A stretch of DNA of 64,000 nucleotides, taken from assembly GCF_032854445.1 (NCBI RefSeq), contig NC_088297.1:3843991-3907990 (forward strand), in the 5' to 3' direction. Source of the DNA: Liolophura sinensis. Its lineage: Eukaryota; Mollusca; Polyplacophora; Chitonida; Chitonidae. Of this stretch, positions 44,758 through 56,886 are shown one piece after another (the first letter of the stretch is position 1; the number at the start of each line of letters is the position of its first letter). Under the pieces are notes generated by a model. It saw only the letters and a list, made by a program, of their open reading frames with translations. It made no database searches and was not told the DNA's origin. The position numbers and the translations under genes are program-made.

Positions 44758-46468
44758 ATGGATGGGCTGCCGTGGTCAGATCGGACTGTTTCAGCTGGGT
44801 ATCGTGCTCCAGGTTCTAATTCTTTTCGATCATTTCGTCCCCGCAGTGCTTACCACGACAACTGCATCCCTAAGCACAAGAAAGAACAACAACAACAGAT
44901 TAACACACAAGACAACAAAAACTACACCAACGGTGATTACAGCAATTGCGATGAGGTGACAACCAACAAAATCTGGAAGCAGAGTGTAGAGTCGGAGAAA
45001 AGATGTATCAAAAGCTGGTAAGTCCGCTTTTCACGTGTTCATTTGTTTAAATATATATATATATATATATTTGGACAAACTTGAATGAACACCTACGCCA
45101 GACCTGCATAAAGTATTCACGTGTACATGGCACCAGAACTGATGCCATTTCTTTTGGGGATGGGGGTATTTCTTTTTAAAATTACTTTCTTAAGCCTTTA
45201 ATAAAAATTAATTTTTTTTCCTGAAGAAGGGGGAGAATTGATATTACAGGAAAGTTATTCTAGAGATTGTTAGCATAGTAAAGAATTTCTTTTTTAAGAC
45301 CTGATGCAGGTTACAATCTAATTACAAGTTAATTGATACAGATTTACATACACATTTACTTTATTGTAACATGTGCAACCTGTAAATGGAAAAAAGTGTA
45401 AAAAATTAATCTTCTTTCATAATGTTAATTTTAGTCAAATAAAATAATATTCCTGTTTGAGTTAGTGGGTATAGGTATATGGTTACCCACTTTTTCCAGC
45501 TTGACAATCAGTATTAGCAGATACCAGGCTGTGGTCAGTGAGGCAGCGCCGAAAACGGTTAAAATTGATATTACATGGCTTGTCATGCTTGCTAAGTACA
45601 TGTAGTTTCTGTCAAAAGATACGGAAGTGATCGAATGCATGGTCAGTCTCCAAACATGTGCGTTTTAATCCATTCCTACCTTGAATGCAGTATAACATGT
45701 AGCTAGGACTGTCACAGTAATCAATGTAAACTCTCAGAATTCACTACATGTATTTGACAGGGAGGAGAATTGGGGATTTTTGGCAGAGTTTGATCCAAAG
45801 GTAAGGTTAACATGAAAATATAACATATTGCATGTAGTTAATTATCAGAATAGACCTCCTCTGGTTTACCTCCCTTCATACACAAACAGCTCCTATGATA
45901 TAATGCAAGACTAGGTTTTGAGGCGCGAAACTATGAGATCACACTGAAGTATGTAGTATATAAGTTATTCCACAATAGTGAGATTCTAGCCAACAGGATG
46001 TGGAAAAACATGACATGGAGAGATGCAGAAATGTTGAGAAATCTTAAATGAAGTCAAAGTTTTTCAGCTTAAGCTGGTTTGTTTTACTTATACATGCATT
46101 TCAGTAGAGGACTTTAGATTTCCCCCGAATAGTGAAAGAAGAAAAAATCTCGCCTTTGGGTGGGCTGTCCAAATCAGTTTACAAAATTAAAAGCCTGTAT
46201 CGTTTTTGATACAGGTATATGATACGCAACAAATCTGTTTATTTTTTATCTTGTTTCTCAAAAAAAAAAACAGGGACGGCCCAAAACACCTCAGGAATTA
46301 CCTGAGAAAGCCTCCATCTATTCAGAAGGACCAGTGCCAAATACGAATGCTGGCAATTACGGAGGGCGACTGAACACAGATGTGGCCAATCAGATGCAAG
46401 CGTTGGAGTTCCGATTTTACAGTGAGAGGCGACGGCGGAAGATTGGCGATGACCTCATTTGTTACTAG
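44758..46468 (+). CDS. CIMIP5: ciliary microtubule inner protein 5-like (C2orf50 family)
   Basis: Three exons, 44758-45017, 45761-45800 and 46274-46468, give 164 residues and TAG. Splice sites are CTG|GTAAGT ... TTTGACAG|G and AAAG|GTAAGG ... AACAG|GGA; phases are 2 and 0. An N-terminal TVSAGYRAPGS is followed by a polar linker, a helical KIWKQSVESEKRCIKSW, then WEENWGFLAEFDPKGRPKTP and QELPEKASIYSEGPVPNTNA, and a basic C-terminus. Spacing and the SAGYR, NW-FL--(F/Y)DP-G and ELP--(A/V)--(Y/F)S--VP-(S/T)N motifs fit the C2orf50/CIMIP5 family, and the length is close to the human protein. By family it lies in the lumen of axonemal doublet microtubules. No membrane segment. Assignment is by remembered motifs, not a search. 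Confidence 0.8.
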
Positions 46469-46926
46469 CTGTCGTAGCAGCTGGGTCTGTACCTGTGACT
46501 GAATGTGTACATATTCATTCTGAAATTATCACGTATCAGGATTTTCCGCGTTTTAGCTCAAGCTGTGAAATGGACAGTGTATAAGACATATGTAGCTAGA
46601 TGACAGTTTTAGGCACATCCATGACTTACGTAGCCGTTTTGTAAGATATTGTAGATATGTACACGTGTAGGTTGTTGTCGTACAATGTCACTGTCAAACA
46701 AGTACTTCATACATTATGTGATATGTTAACATAGACGACAAAGTTACGGCAAGGCTTTCCAATTTGTTCAGAATATCCTAAGATATGAAACAAGCAGAAA
46801 GCAATTTTTTTTTTTTTTTGTTTAGGCAAGAAGTTTCCGTTTTGCAATTAGCTGGTGAGGAGAGCAATCAGTAGAAAGCTGTCAAGTGCTATGTTTGTCA
46901 CTTGCACGTGTTAAGCGCAGTGGCAG
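46469..46926. other. 3' flank of the CIMIP5-like gene
   Basis: Probable 3'-UTR and intergenic AT-rich DNA with a T run near 46807-46818; no clear single polyadenylation site chosen. Confidence 0.4.
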
Positions 46927-47051
46927 TGTTAGAGGCTTACTGTAGTTATGTGAACAGTGTTAGAGGCTTACTATGGTTATATGAACAGTGTTAGAGGCTT
47001 ACTGTAGTAATATGAACAGTGTTAGAGGCTTACTGTAGTTATATGAACAGT
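46927..47051. repeat. 31-bp tandem repeat, 4 copies
   Basis: GTGTTAGAGGCTTACTGTAG + TTATATGAACA in direct tandem, nearly identical copies. Confidence 0.93.
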
Positions 47052-48083
47052 GTAACTTCTCCAGACAGACAAAATCAAGCGTCTGTTTTATGCAGGTTGC
47101 TTCGTACAGAAAAATATTACAAGCCAGTGAGAATACCAAAGTATTACTACCATGTGAATGAACACGAGTCAGGATTTTCTTCACACATGAAAGTGATATT
47201 AAAAAATGTAAAACAGATGTATTATTATAATTTTTATTTCATTATTCTTAGTACATGTACATTGAATATTGCTAGAATATATAGATTACAGTATTATTTA
47301 CAGGTGTTATTGGATGTGTTTCTACCTATTTGATATATTCGGCTTGCTTTAAATGGCCTGCTGGGTTTCTTTAAGAGTCAGGCATGGAAATAATGCATGC
47401 TGGTTTGTCCACCTGTCCAAGACAGATAATTTTCCAGAGTGATGGGAAAAATCAAAACTTAGGTGTGTTATGCTGTGTTTCCATGGACATGCGATTGCGT
47501 TTTCGATTACTAATCCAATAGAATTACACCAATATAGGTATTTCCACACAGTCCATGCTATTGTTTAACGCGCGTGTTAATGCGTTCCATTTTTTTTTAT
47601 GCATCAGACGAGAACTCATTGCTTGGGTAGACTGTGGGAGTACATGTGTTGTAGAGGTCATGGAAAATCTTTGGCAAATGCGTCAAATAATCATACAAGG
47701 TAATTGCTGCTCCGTGGAAACACAACATCAGAACTAAACATTTTTATATCACCAGTCTTGTGTTGGTTTTCATGTCATGTTTATCATGCTGTTTAGTCCA
47801 CATGTACTTACAGATGTAATTATGTTTTTGAAGTTTGTGAAAGTGTTTGAGTCTATTTTACTTGTTCCTAATCTACAAACGTCCACAAACCAGTGATAAT
47901 ATCGTCTGATGTGCACAGGTGTACCCTAACACTTATATTCTTGTTCAATCTTATTGTAATAGTTTCTTATTTCCCCCAGGACATTGAAAATGTATTATTC
48001 CTTTGCTACCATGGTTGCTGTTCTTTGCTGTTCTCAAAACAGATAACTAGAGCTTGCTTAACAAGATGAGACTATTAAATTTG
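47052..48083. other. non-coding, nothing recognised
   Basis: AT-rich; open frames of 60-104 codons on both strands lack splice sites or domain signatures. Confidence 0.45.
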
Positions 48084-48282
48084 ATACGGTCACTGTGAGT
48101 TCAAGTCCAGCTCATGCTGGCTTCCTCTCCGGCCGTAAGTGAGAAGGTCTGTCAGCAACCTGTGGATGGTCGTGGGTTTCCCCCGGGCTCTGCCCGGTTT
48201 CCACCCACCATAATGCTGGCTGCCATCGTGTAAGTGAAATATTCTTGAGTACGGTGTAAAACACCAATCTAATAAATAAATC
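48084..48282 (+). mobile_element. SINE family 1, head-truncated
   Basis: Starts within the B-box block (CGGTCACTGTGAGTTCAAGTCC) and is then complete to the CACCAATCTAATAAATAAAT tail. Confidence 0.9.
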
Positions 48283-48467
48283 AGTTTAATTTGATAAAAT
48301 GTTTCATCCATGACAAAGTTATTCGTTTTACCTGATAGTTTCATTGACCATAGAAAAATGGTTTGAGGATGGCTTGCAAGGATTGTGGGTTCAGTCCTGA
48401 CCTTGGAAATGGATACTCTAGATTGCCTCGCTCTCTCGTGGGCCTTGGTGACAACAAAGTGGTTGAT

Positions 48468-48568
48468 GGTGCCCATGTTTGGTTGAAGACGATGGTGCCC
48501 ATGTTTGGTTGGAGACGATGGTGCCCATGTTTGGTTGAAGACAATGGTGCCCATGTTTGGTTGAAGAT
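48468..48568. repeat. ~30-bp tandem repeat, 4 copies
   Basis: GGTGCCCATGTTTGGTTGAAGACGAT repeated with small changes. Confidence 0.92.
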
Positions 48569-48775
48569 GACTTGTCTTCCGCCAGTGGCTAAACCCATAA
48601 AACTCAGACCACCATCAGATAAATGTAAAACTGTTCAGTATGGTGTTTAAAAAACAAAGACTAATTTTTTTTGACATTTTTTATCAAATTCATTCTGCGG
48701 AACGAGAGGAGAAAATTTAAGAGGGCTGAAAAGAAAAAAAAGTTGCCTGAGCAAGATATGATGTAATTGATGCTG

Positions 48776-49100
48776 ATATGTAATGACAAACATTTTGAAA
48801 GATATGTAACGACAAACATTTTGAAAGATATGTAACAACCAACATTTTGAAAGATATGTAACAGCAAACTGTAACAACAAACATTTTGAAAGATGTAACA
48901 AACTGTAACAAACATTTTGAAAGATATGTAACAACAAACATTTTGAAAGATGTGTATCAACAAATATTGTAAAAGATATGTAAAAACCAATATTTTGAAA
49001 GATATGTAACAAACATTTTGAAAACCAACATTTTGAAAGATATGTAACAGCAAACTGTAACAATATTTTGAAAGATATGTAACAACAAACATTTTGAAAC
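48776..49100. repeat. ~26-bp tandem array, ~12 copies
   Basis: AACATTTTGAAAGATATGTAACAAC and shortened variants (some AACTGTAAC spacers). It ends 12 bp before the left boundary of the large duplication at 49112. Long minus-strand open frames over it are repeat-derived. Confidence 0.92.
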
Positions 49101-49710
49101 ATAGTGAATGTAATGTAGCTGCATCTGATCTACTTGAAATAATACAACCAGTATACAGAGCTACTGTATTTTAAGAGCTGACAGTGTATACATATTTGTT
49201 AAGCTTTCCTAATGTGTGCCTTTATTCCATTATTAACTTCTCATGACTAAGGTATACATGTATTTATGCGTTTGTATATGTCATTTTGTTGCTGTAATGA
49301 CATGAATATTGTTATTTACAACTTCTGAATATTATTGATTGTTATAGATTTTCTCAAATATATTTATGTAAAACATTTTTCTCTTGTTATAGGCTTTTTT
49401 AGCACAAAGTAAAGGTTTGTGGAAATATGTGAATGCAAAGTTTTAATGTTGAATGTACAGGTATATGTATATGCATGATGTGTTACATAGTACCAGTACT
49501 TACAGTAATTCTTCCACCTTTTTCATGTTTGTAAGATGTTTATTCAAGCATATTCTGAAGGCAATTTTTCTGTGTTGACTGCTAAAATTATACTTTTTGT
49601 GCAGCCCTGAAATTGACCAATCCAATGTATTGTCTCCAATATCGTATTAAAGATTTGCATAAATTGCACTGAAATTAGCTCTTTCACATGCGAAATGGTT
49701 GAGGGATTAG

Positions 49711-50014
49711 GGTAACAATTTATCAGTCATATGACAAAGAGTCATTAGGTGTGTGTAGATATACCGTGTCTTCTAGTGACAGGGCGATTCCATGCTGCCA
49801 AAGTGTTGTCGCCACTGAAGTATCATGTGGAAGACACCAGACATGACACCTCACCCAGTCACATTTTACTGACAACCAGTCCTGTTTCCTTGCTCTAACC
49901 TCTCAGTGCTGAGCGCAAAACAAGGCAGCAACAAGTCTTAGGAATGACCTGACCAAGATTTGATCCCGGTCTCCTGACTCTTGGGTGGACATTCAAACCA
50001 TTAAGCCACCAAAG
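49711..50014 (-). mobile_element. SINE family 3 (tRNA-headed), full length
   Basis: On the minus strand the head GGTGGCTTAATGGTTTGAATGTCC (A-box region) and GGGATCAAATCTTGG (B-box region) are followed by a body and an end TCATATGACTGATAAATTGTTACC. Duplicated at 57825-58135; degenerate copies near 22700 and 29950. Confidence 0.8.
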
Positions 50015-50431
50015 CAATCTTTCCAATGTTTAATATCTATCTTAAATTTGCTTCCTGTTATGTGCATTGGTTACTCCATTCTGTTTCAGCCACATGTAAC
50101 GTGTGATATTGCGTTGAAGATTATAAATTTGCTATGCTTACTGACAAATTTTCTGGGTCCAGTTGTTCAAAAATGTATTAGCACTTAATCCTGATATTAA
50201 ATGTAGTCTGGACTTGAATCAAATCAAATTTATACCGAGACTGGTATTAAGATTTAAGTCTGGCTTAATTTTTAATACACTTTAGAACAACAGGACCGTG
50301 AACATCCTTCACTATAAAGGGGAGTTAAATTGAGTTGACTGATAGGTTGATATGACAAACCACGAGCATATATGCCTGGTTAAGCGATTGATTGAAATTC
50401 TCCCCCACTGTTTTTACTTACTTGATACTGT

Positions 50432-50679
50432 TTAATTTATTTTTTTATTTGATTGGTCTTTTACGCCGTACTCAAGAATATTTCACTTTTATGATGGCAG
50501 CCAGCATTATGGTGGGAGGAACCCACAACCATCTGCAGGTTGCTGGCAGGCCTTCCCACATACGGCCGGAGAGGAAGCCAGCATAAGCTGGACTTGAGCT
50601 CACAGCGACCGCATTGGTGCGAGACTCCTGGGTCATTACGCTGCGCTAGCGCGCTAACCAACTGAGCCACAGAGGCCCC
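50432..50679 (-). mobile_element. SINE family 1 in copy A
   Basis: Complete tail, head and most of the body; the CGGGCAGAGCCCGGGG block is deleted. The same deletion is in the copy B element, so the insertion predates the duplication. Confidence 0.93.
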
Positions 50680-51114
50680 AATTATGTTTAAACGCTGCAC
50701 TGAAGTGTTTTTCGCTGTTTATGATGAAGGTCAGGAAACTGGGTGGATCTAGTGGAATTCAGCGCCCAGGGCAACGTATATAGTGTTAAGTGGCAACGTA
50801 TATTCCATGGCAACAAGTAGTCTGTAGGTATTACGTTGCCATGGAAATTACGTGGTGGATGAACAACAGCTACACAAGCGTCACCCACCAACTGTTGTCC
50901 CCACGCATGCTGCCAAGGCCTCACATGTAGGAACAAATTTCATAACGCATGGCTCAATCACGCAAATCCGTGCATCACAATTAAGACACAGGAATGGTGC
51001 AAAAATATTTCATTTCTGTGAATTGGCTTTTTAAAGATCAACCACATAAACATCAGCCAGCTATTCATCATTAAGCACGTCATCATTAAGCTGCGGTGAA
51101 CGGGGCATTTAGAA

Positions 51115-51980
51115 GTGCAACCACAAAAACCAGTTATCACCATGTTCACAATGAACCTTGGTGAATAGGGGTTTTAGACGTACAACCACAAAAACCAGTT
51201 ATCACCATGTTCACAATGAACCTTGGTGAATAGGGGTTTTAGAAGTACAACCACAAAAACCAGCTATCACCACGTTAACAATGAATCTTGGTGAATAGGG
51301 GTTTTAGACGTACAACCACAAAAACCAGTTATCACCACGTTAACAATGAACCTTGGTGAATAGGGGTTTTAGAAGTGCAACCACAAAAACCAGCTATCAC
51401 CACGTTAACAATGAACCTTGGTGAATAGGGGTTTTAGACGTACAACCACAAAAACCAGCTATCACCACGTTAACAATGAACCTTGGTGAATAGGGGTTTT
51501 AGACGTGCAACCACAAAAACCAGCTATCACCACGTTAACAATGAGCCTTGGTGAATAGGGGTTTTAGAAGTACAACCACAAAAACCAGCTATCACCACGT
51601 TAACAATGAACCTTGGTGAATAGGGGTTTTAGAAGTGCAACCACAAAAACCAGCTATCACCACATTAACAATGAACCTTGGTGAATAGGGGTTTTAGACG
51701 TACAACCACAAAAACCAGCTATCACCACGTTAACAATGAACCTTGGTGAATAGGGGTTTTAGACGTGCAACCACAAAAACCAGCTATCACCACGTTAACA
51801 ATGAACCTTGGTGAATAGGGGTTTTAGAAGTGCAACCACAAAAACCAGCTATCACCACGTTAACAATGAACCTTGGTGAATAGGGGTTTTAGAAGTGCAA
51901 CCACAAAAACCAGTTATCACCACGTTAACAATGAACCTTGGTGAATAGGGGTTTTAGAAGTGCAACCTCAAAAACCAGCT
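51115..51980. repeat. 65-bp tandem array, ~13 copies (copy A)
   Basis: Unit AGAAGTGCAACCACAAAAAC + CAGCTATCACCACGTTAACA + ATGAACCTTGGTGAATAGGG + GTTTT. Two unit types, GACGTAC and GAAGTGC (with intermediates), are interspersed. The first units carry CATGTTCAC instead of CACGTTAAC. Confidence 0.97.
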
Positions 51981-52110
51981 ATAAGCCAAATAGACCTACA
52001 TACATTCAGTAATAGCTAGGTCAGCATCAGGAACCATATATTCAAAAAGAGCTGTGACATCCCCCAAAAAGTCCATGCATGTCGTCTTGCACTAAAGGCC
52101 CCTCGATAAG

Positions 52111-52192
52111 TTCATTTATTTATTTCTTTGTTGCTTTACGCCATACTCTAGAATATTTCAGACACATCTGCCAGCAATATGCTGGGAGGAAA
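52111..52192 (-). mobile_element. SINE family 1 tail fragment, old
   Basis: TCATTTATTTATTTCTTTGTTGCTTTACGCCATACTC and CAATATGCTGGGAGGAAACC; duplicate at about 60873-60955. Confidence 0.75.
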
Positions 52193-52477
52193 CCTAAGGC
52201 CAATTTAACAACGCTATTTCTGACTCAAGTCAGAAACGTGATCTTAAAGCTTATTTTTTCGGCCGTAGAAATTAAAAATTTTATCCACTTCACCAATGTT
52301 ATCTTAACAAAAATGTGTCCAAATTTCAACTTCGTGTACTAAAAACTAAGCTTTGCGAAGGAGTTTTCAATTTTGATTTAAGTCTGTCCCTCGATAAGTG
52401 AGCGGCCCATGCTAAAAGACACAAGGGAAAGAATTTGCCCGAAGAATTAGAGTAATTGATCAATCAAATATGTGACA

Positions 52478-52635
52478 GACAGACGGAACATACAGACAGA
52501 CAGATGGAATAGACAGACAGACAGATGGAATAGACAGACAGACAGATGGAATAGACAGACAGACAGACAGACAGACGGAACATACAGACAGACAGACAGA
52601 CAGATGGAATAGACAGACAGACAGACAGACGGAAC
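52478..52635. repeat. (CAGA)n with GATGGAATAGA interruptions
   Basis: CAGACAGACAGATGGAATAGA motif repeated; shorter in copy B (61234-61322). Confidence 0.93.
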
Positions 52636-52757
52636 AGACTTTATACAGACCTGCTTGTCGCATCTTACATGTCTAACAATGACAAAACACACATCTTAAG
52701 AGTGAATCTAAAATTTTATTCATATCTGCGTCCCATTATACATACATGCATACGTAC

Positions 52758-52839
52758 CTTTGGACTTCCCCAATTCCTCAACCTTTTCACATCTGAAAGA
52801 ACAACTTTCAGCGCAATTTATGCACATTTTGAAAGTTGA
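52758..52839 (-). CDS. candidate exon, Cys-rich peptide (copy A)
   Basis: Minus-strand block bounded by CTCTCCACAG| and CCAAAG|GTACGT. Only one frame is open: STFKMCINCAESCSFRCEKV then EELGKSK, ending in phase 1. The internal ATG (52827-52825) could instead be the start of a first exon. The equivalent block in copy B differs at a single synonymous site (TTG/TTA leucine) and keeps the donor GT. An RFX X-box lies about 160 bp upstream. Product unknown. Confidence 0.45.
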
Positions 52840-52998
52840 CTGTGGAGAGAAAACTACGTTGGTTGGATTGATCAAATTCAGGGCTTCACAAAAAGTGTAA
52901 CTTTATCAGATCAATGCTTTCAGACTAGGCTAAAATGAACACCTTGGAAACACACAAAAAGGCTGAAGAATCAAAATAGTCCATGTGCTGATACTCAA

Positions 52999-53012
52999 GT
53001 CACCATGGCAAC
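52999..53012. promoter_or_regulatory. RFX X-box (copy A)
   Basis: GTCACCATGGCAAC fits the ciliary X-box consensus GTHNYYATRRNAAC at all positions. It lies upstream of the minus-strand exon at 52758-52839 and is repeated at 61667-61680. Confidence 0.5.
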
Positions 53013-54580
53013 CCATGTCACCAAACAATAAAAACAATTTTGTTCCATCACTCAAATATTTTTCGACCTTTCATTTCCGTGTGTTTTAATTTTTATATTA
53101 TCTTTTTTTTTTTAAATAACTTTTCTTTCGGTTTCTTTTAAACATTTATTTTTTTTTTCAATTTTTACTATTATTTTTTTTTTTCAGTTTTTTTACTAAT
53201 GTATGTGTACATTTTTTTTCTTTCGTAGTTTGATTGACATTAGTAATGAGGAGAAATACCTGTGAGTAAAACAAGGTAAGAAGAAAAAACAAACTTAATT
53301 TCATCATATTGTGCTATTTAATATAACAATAATTAAACCTGTGACAGACGGACAGACAAACAGACTGAAACTAATTCATAATACGTACAATTGAATGTAT
53401 ATGCTGTGTTATAAATATATGTGTACAAAAGTTATTGTAAATTCTGCATGAAGTATCAAAACTGTAGTTGAACACTGGGCTTGTATAATGTGAATATTTG
53501 TAATAAGGGCAAATGAAGACAAATTGCACCATTAAAACATATCTAAACTGTGTTCTTTTTTTTTTTTTTTTTAACACATAATTTGAAATCTATTTTAGTG
53601 TTTATTTTACTATCTCTATTCTCTGTCTACGGAAAACAAGTGCATTCTCACTTGCACAATTCCTGATTGATATTTCACGCATATTAAAAGACATGTGCGT
53701 AAAAAAGTGTAATCTGGCACAAATATGTGAAAAATGATTCAAGACGGTGCTATAAAAAAACTTAAGGAAAACAGAAAGATCTGCATATAAACAGTAAAAA
53801 ATTGTATTAAAGCTTAAACAGATGCATCTGCGGCATTAAAGCTGCACCAACTCAATATACAAATACTGGGATTATGTATCCAGTACCAGACACACATCAT
53901 GTGAAGTACCAGGACCCCATACCACAAAGTGATTCCTTATTTTTGCTTCAGTCAAAACTCAAAATCTTGATATAATAACAAATTTATGGTCTCAGGGTAT
54001 CAAATTTTGGTATCTTTGTCTTCATACCATCAAGTGTCCTGAATCTCAACTTACATGGTCTAAAAGATAAATCTGTATATAACATGTTAAATCCAGACTG
54101 AAGTTTTGGGGAATTCCAGCCCCCACCCCCCAACCCTCCCACTACCCCTTGTCATTGTACATGTCTATATCAACTACTAGTGACTAATTAATGCACACCT
54201 GGCTTTCTGTGTGTCACTAAAAACTTTCTATGTTATTTTTTTTCAAGGATACTTTGTTTCCATCTACAGATACAGAATAACAGTGTAGTCTACAATACAT
54301 TTGAAAGGTTTCCAAAAAAAAAAAAAATTGAAATAATTATTAATTACGTTACACCTGTTTTTGGCTAAGATATGGGCTAATTATAATTTAACTTCATGGA
54401 ATATCAATTGGAATTCTGGGAAGACTTAACTTGCCACCTTATATTTTACATGCCACACCTAATAATCTTCTACAACACTGCTATGATTAACCCACAATTC
54501 TGTAAGGAGATGCTAAATAGATACATCAAAGGAATTACCTTTTTACCTATCTTGTATACAAATGTACATCATACAATTCA
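53013..54580. other. non-coding, T-rich and AT-rich
   Basis: Poly-T stretches at 53100-53230 and 53556-53572. The segment 53365-53775 is repeated at 55948-56300 and in copy B. No gene seen. Confidence 0.5.
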
Positions 54581-54584
54581 CTTT

Positions 54585-55005
54585 CCACCAATGAAAACAT
54601 TACAAATATCTCCACAACTGAGAACATCACAAATGTCCGCACTCATGAGAGCATAACTGCTGTCACCACCAATGAGAACTCCACAACTGTATTCACCAAT
54701 GAAAACATCACGAATGTCTCCACCAATGAGAACATCATAAATGTCTCCACAACTGAGAACTTCAAATGTCTCCACAAACTGAGAACTTCAAAGGTCTCCA
54801 CCACTGAGAACTTCAAAGGTCTCCACCACTGAGAAAATCACAAATCTCTCCACCACTGACAGCATAACAGTTGCCTCCACCAATAAGAACTTCACAAATG
54901 TCTCCATCCACATCAGTTAAAAAGTCACAAATGTCTGCACCAATAAGAACAGTACAAATATCTTCACCAATAAGAATATCACAAATATTTTCACCACATT
55001 TTGAT
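54585..55005. repeat. 27-bp tandem array (ACCAATGAGAACATCACAAATGTCTCC)
   Basis: About 15 imperfect units, with ACCACTGAGAACTTCAAAGGTCTCC and ACCAATAAGAATATCACAAATATCTTC variants. It is in-frame by length (27 = 9 codons) and gives a minus-strand frame repeating GDI-DV-IGG-, but there is no start or splice context. Confidence 0.88.
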
Positions 55006-55273
55006 CAGTGCCAAACTGGCAAAGGCTCACAGGTATTTATTGTTTGTTAAAATATTATTAAAATGTCACCAAAAATTGATGATATTATCAAAAAGATGAA
55101 TTTCCAAATTCTTTATCTGAAGATTTTACAAACCAAATATGATTATTTCGTGAAACTTCCAAATTAATTATCCTACAAATGATGTTATCTTAGAGCTGAT
55201 GAGCTTTTTTTAAAAAGCAAATTTATACACGCACGTATTAAATTAGGTCATTTAAACTGTACAGCTGCAGCAT

Positions 55274-55947
55274 GCCAGTTCTATAATATTCTATAATCAG
55301 GCAGACAACAGAGTTGAGAGCCTATTTCAAGGGGATTGCAACAGATGATCTGTGCTATCGGTGGAAAGCATATAGACGACAGATTGGCTATCGATGGTGT
55401 TTTCAGCCAATCACAGGCTTTAATTCCAAAGTACTTATTGAGGAAGAAAACGTCATATGAAGACAGTAGGGGCGGAGCCAAAGAAACCATGCGCCGAGTG
55501 AGCAGACATTGATTGACAGGTCACCGACCATGTGACATAACAACGGCTGTTGGGTTGAGACACTGACAGACCAGTGACAGGAAGAGAGGGCGTGGCTTTG
55601 TATGAAATATCCAATCACTCGTCTAAAACAGATAGCGGTCATAATGAAAAGTCTTCATGATTATGACGGGGCGGAGCGAATTATATCTATCCTATACGAG
55701 GCAATATGACTGGCCAAAAATAAGATGTCAACTGAGAGAATGGAGGTAGCCTTTTATGGTTGTCTTACACATGTTAACTTAATATTTCAAAAACTCCTTT
55801 TGCCTATATTACGAAAAAACAATTTTCGACAAGAAACAAATAATAAGTCATTTTCAATAATGCAAAGACACAAACCTACACTTATGTTTTCCTATAACCA
55901 ACTCCTACGCCATACTTAAGCCCTATCCATACGCACTCTAAATTTTG
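55274..55947. other. unique spacer to the right of copy A
   Basis: AT-rich, no gene. GC-richer stretch 55430-55680 without recognised content. Whether it is also duplicated beyond 64000 cannot be seen. Confidence 0.4.
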
Positions 55948-56300
55948 CAACTGAAACTAATTCATAATAGGTACAACTGAATGTATATGCTGTGTAATAA
56001 ATATATGTGTACAAAAGTTATTGTAAATTCTGCATTAAGTATCAAAACTGTAGTTGAACACTGTGCTTGTATAATGTGAAAATTTGTAATCAGAACAAAT
56101 GAAGACAAATTGCACTATTAAAACATATCTACACTGTGTTCTTTTTTTTTTTTAACACATAATTTGAAATCTATTTTAGTGTTTATTTTACTATCTCTAT
56201 TCTCTGTCTACAGAAAACAAGTACATTCTTAGTTACACAATTCCTGATGTGCATAAAAAATTGTAATCTGGTTACAAGCATGTCAAAATGATTCAAGACT
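55948..56300 (+). repeat. third partial copy of the 53365-53775 block
   Basis: AACTGAAACTAATTCATAATAGGTACAACTGAATGTATATGCTG and the following poly-T and CTATCTCTATTCTCTGTCTAC blocks match 53365-53775 and 62035-62410, with more divergence than A versus B. Confidence 0.9.
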
Positions 56301-56886
56301 GTGCTATGAAAAAAACTTAAGAAAAACAGAAAATATTGTTTATTCATGACAGTGTATGCCTCTGACTAGATGAGAAACCTTAGGTTTGAACCGTGACAAA
56401 AAAGTGCTTTTGACAGCTTCTCTTCTTGCAGACTAGAGACAAAGGAAAATCAAAACCACAAAAATATCAATCAAACTGAAGTCCTCAGCTTCATATATCT
56501 ATGGTGTTGCAAAATGTATTTCACTGTTAAAAATTATCACTTCATTTTAAATTCTAATTCATAATTAGGTATGAATATTATTTTTCCATATAAATTATTT
56601 ATGATATTGTATATCTTGTTACGGTTAAAAAAAAACAGTTCAAAATACTCACGTTTATACGTGTACTTGTAAAACCACCGTGTTTAATCTGTAAAGCTAC
56701 ATGTATTTATACAACATGTTAAAGTTCAAAAATACAAAAAAAAAAAACAACATATAAATCACATTTGTGCCACCACAAAAAACAATTGTATCACCACTAC
56801 TTTAAATATTGAAAATTGCTGTACTATACTAATATACAGAAATGTGCTTGATACTGAATATATTTAATTTTCAACATATATATCTT
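56301..56886. other. probable 3' flank of the exon at 56887
   Basis: AT-rich; minus-strand AATAAA-like signals occur but none is singled out. Confidence 0.4.

Larger units (their letters stand above)
49112..55273 (+). repeat. large segmental duplication, copy A
   Basis: Sequence from TAATGTAGCTGCATCTGATC at about 49112 to ACAGCTGCAGCAT at 55273 matches 57230-64000 in the same order and orientation, with scattered substitutions and indels. The copies differ mainly in the number of 65-bp units and in the 27-bp array. The true right end is unknown because copy B runs off the window. Confidence 0.95.

Noticed and set aside
48647-49102. Minus-strand open frames of 143-151 codons (F-QNVC-YISFK repeats)
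   Set aside because: Produced by the 26-bp array; there is no start context, splice site or family.
50795-50845. Further RFX-like sites (CCATGGCAAC ... GTTGCCATGG)
   Set aside because: Each has only one good half-site; together they form a small inverted repeat duplicated in copy B, with no exon nearby.
51115-51980. CRISPR-like 65-bp array
   Set aside because: The whole 65-bp unit is repeated; there is no spacer variation and there are no cas genes.
54578-54775. GDI-DV-IGG repetitive peptide on the minus strand (also 63250-63462)
   Set aside because: The 27-bp array is a multiple of three, so a repetitive frame stays open by chance; no promoter, splice or domain evidence.
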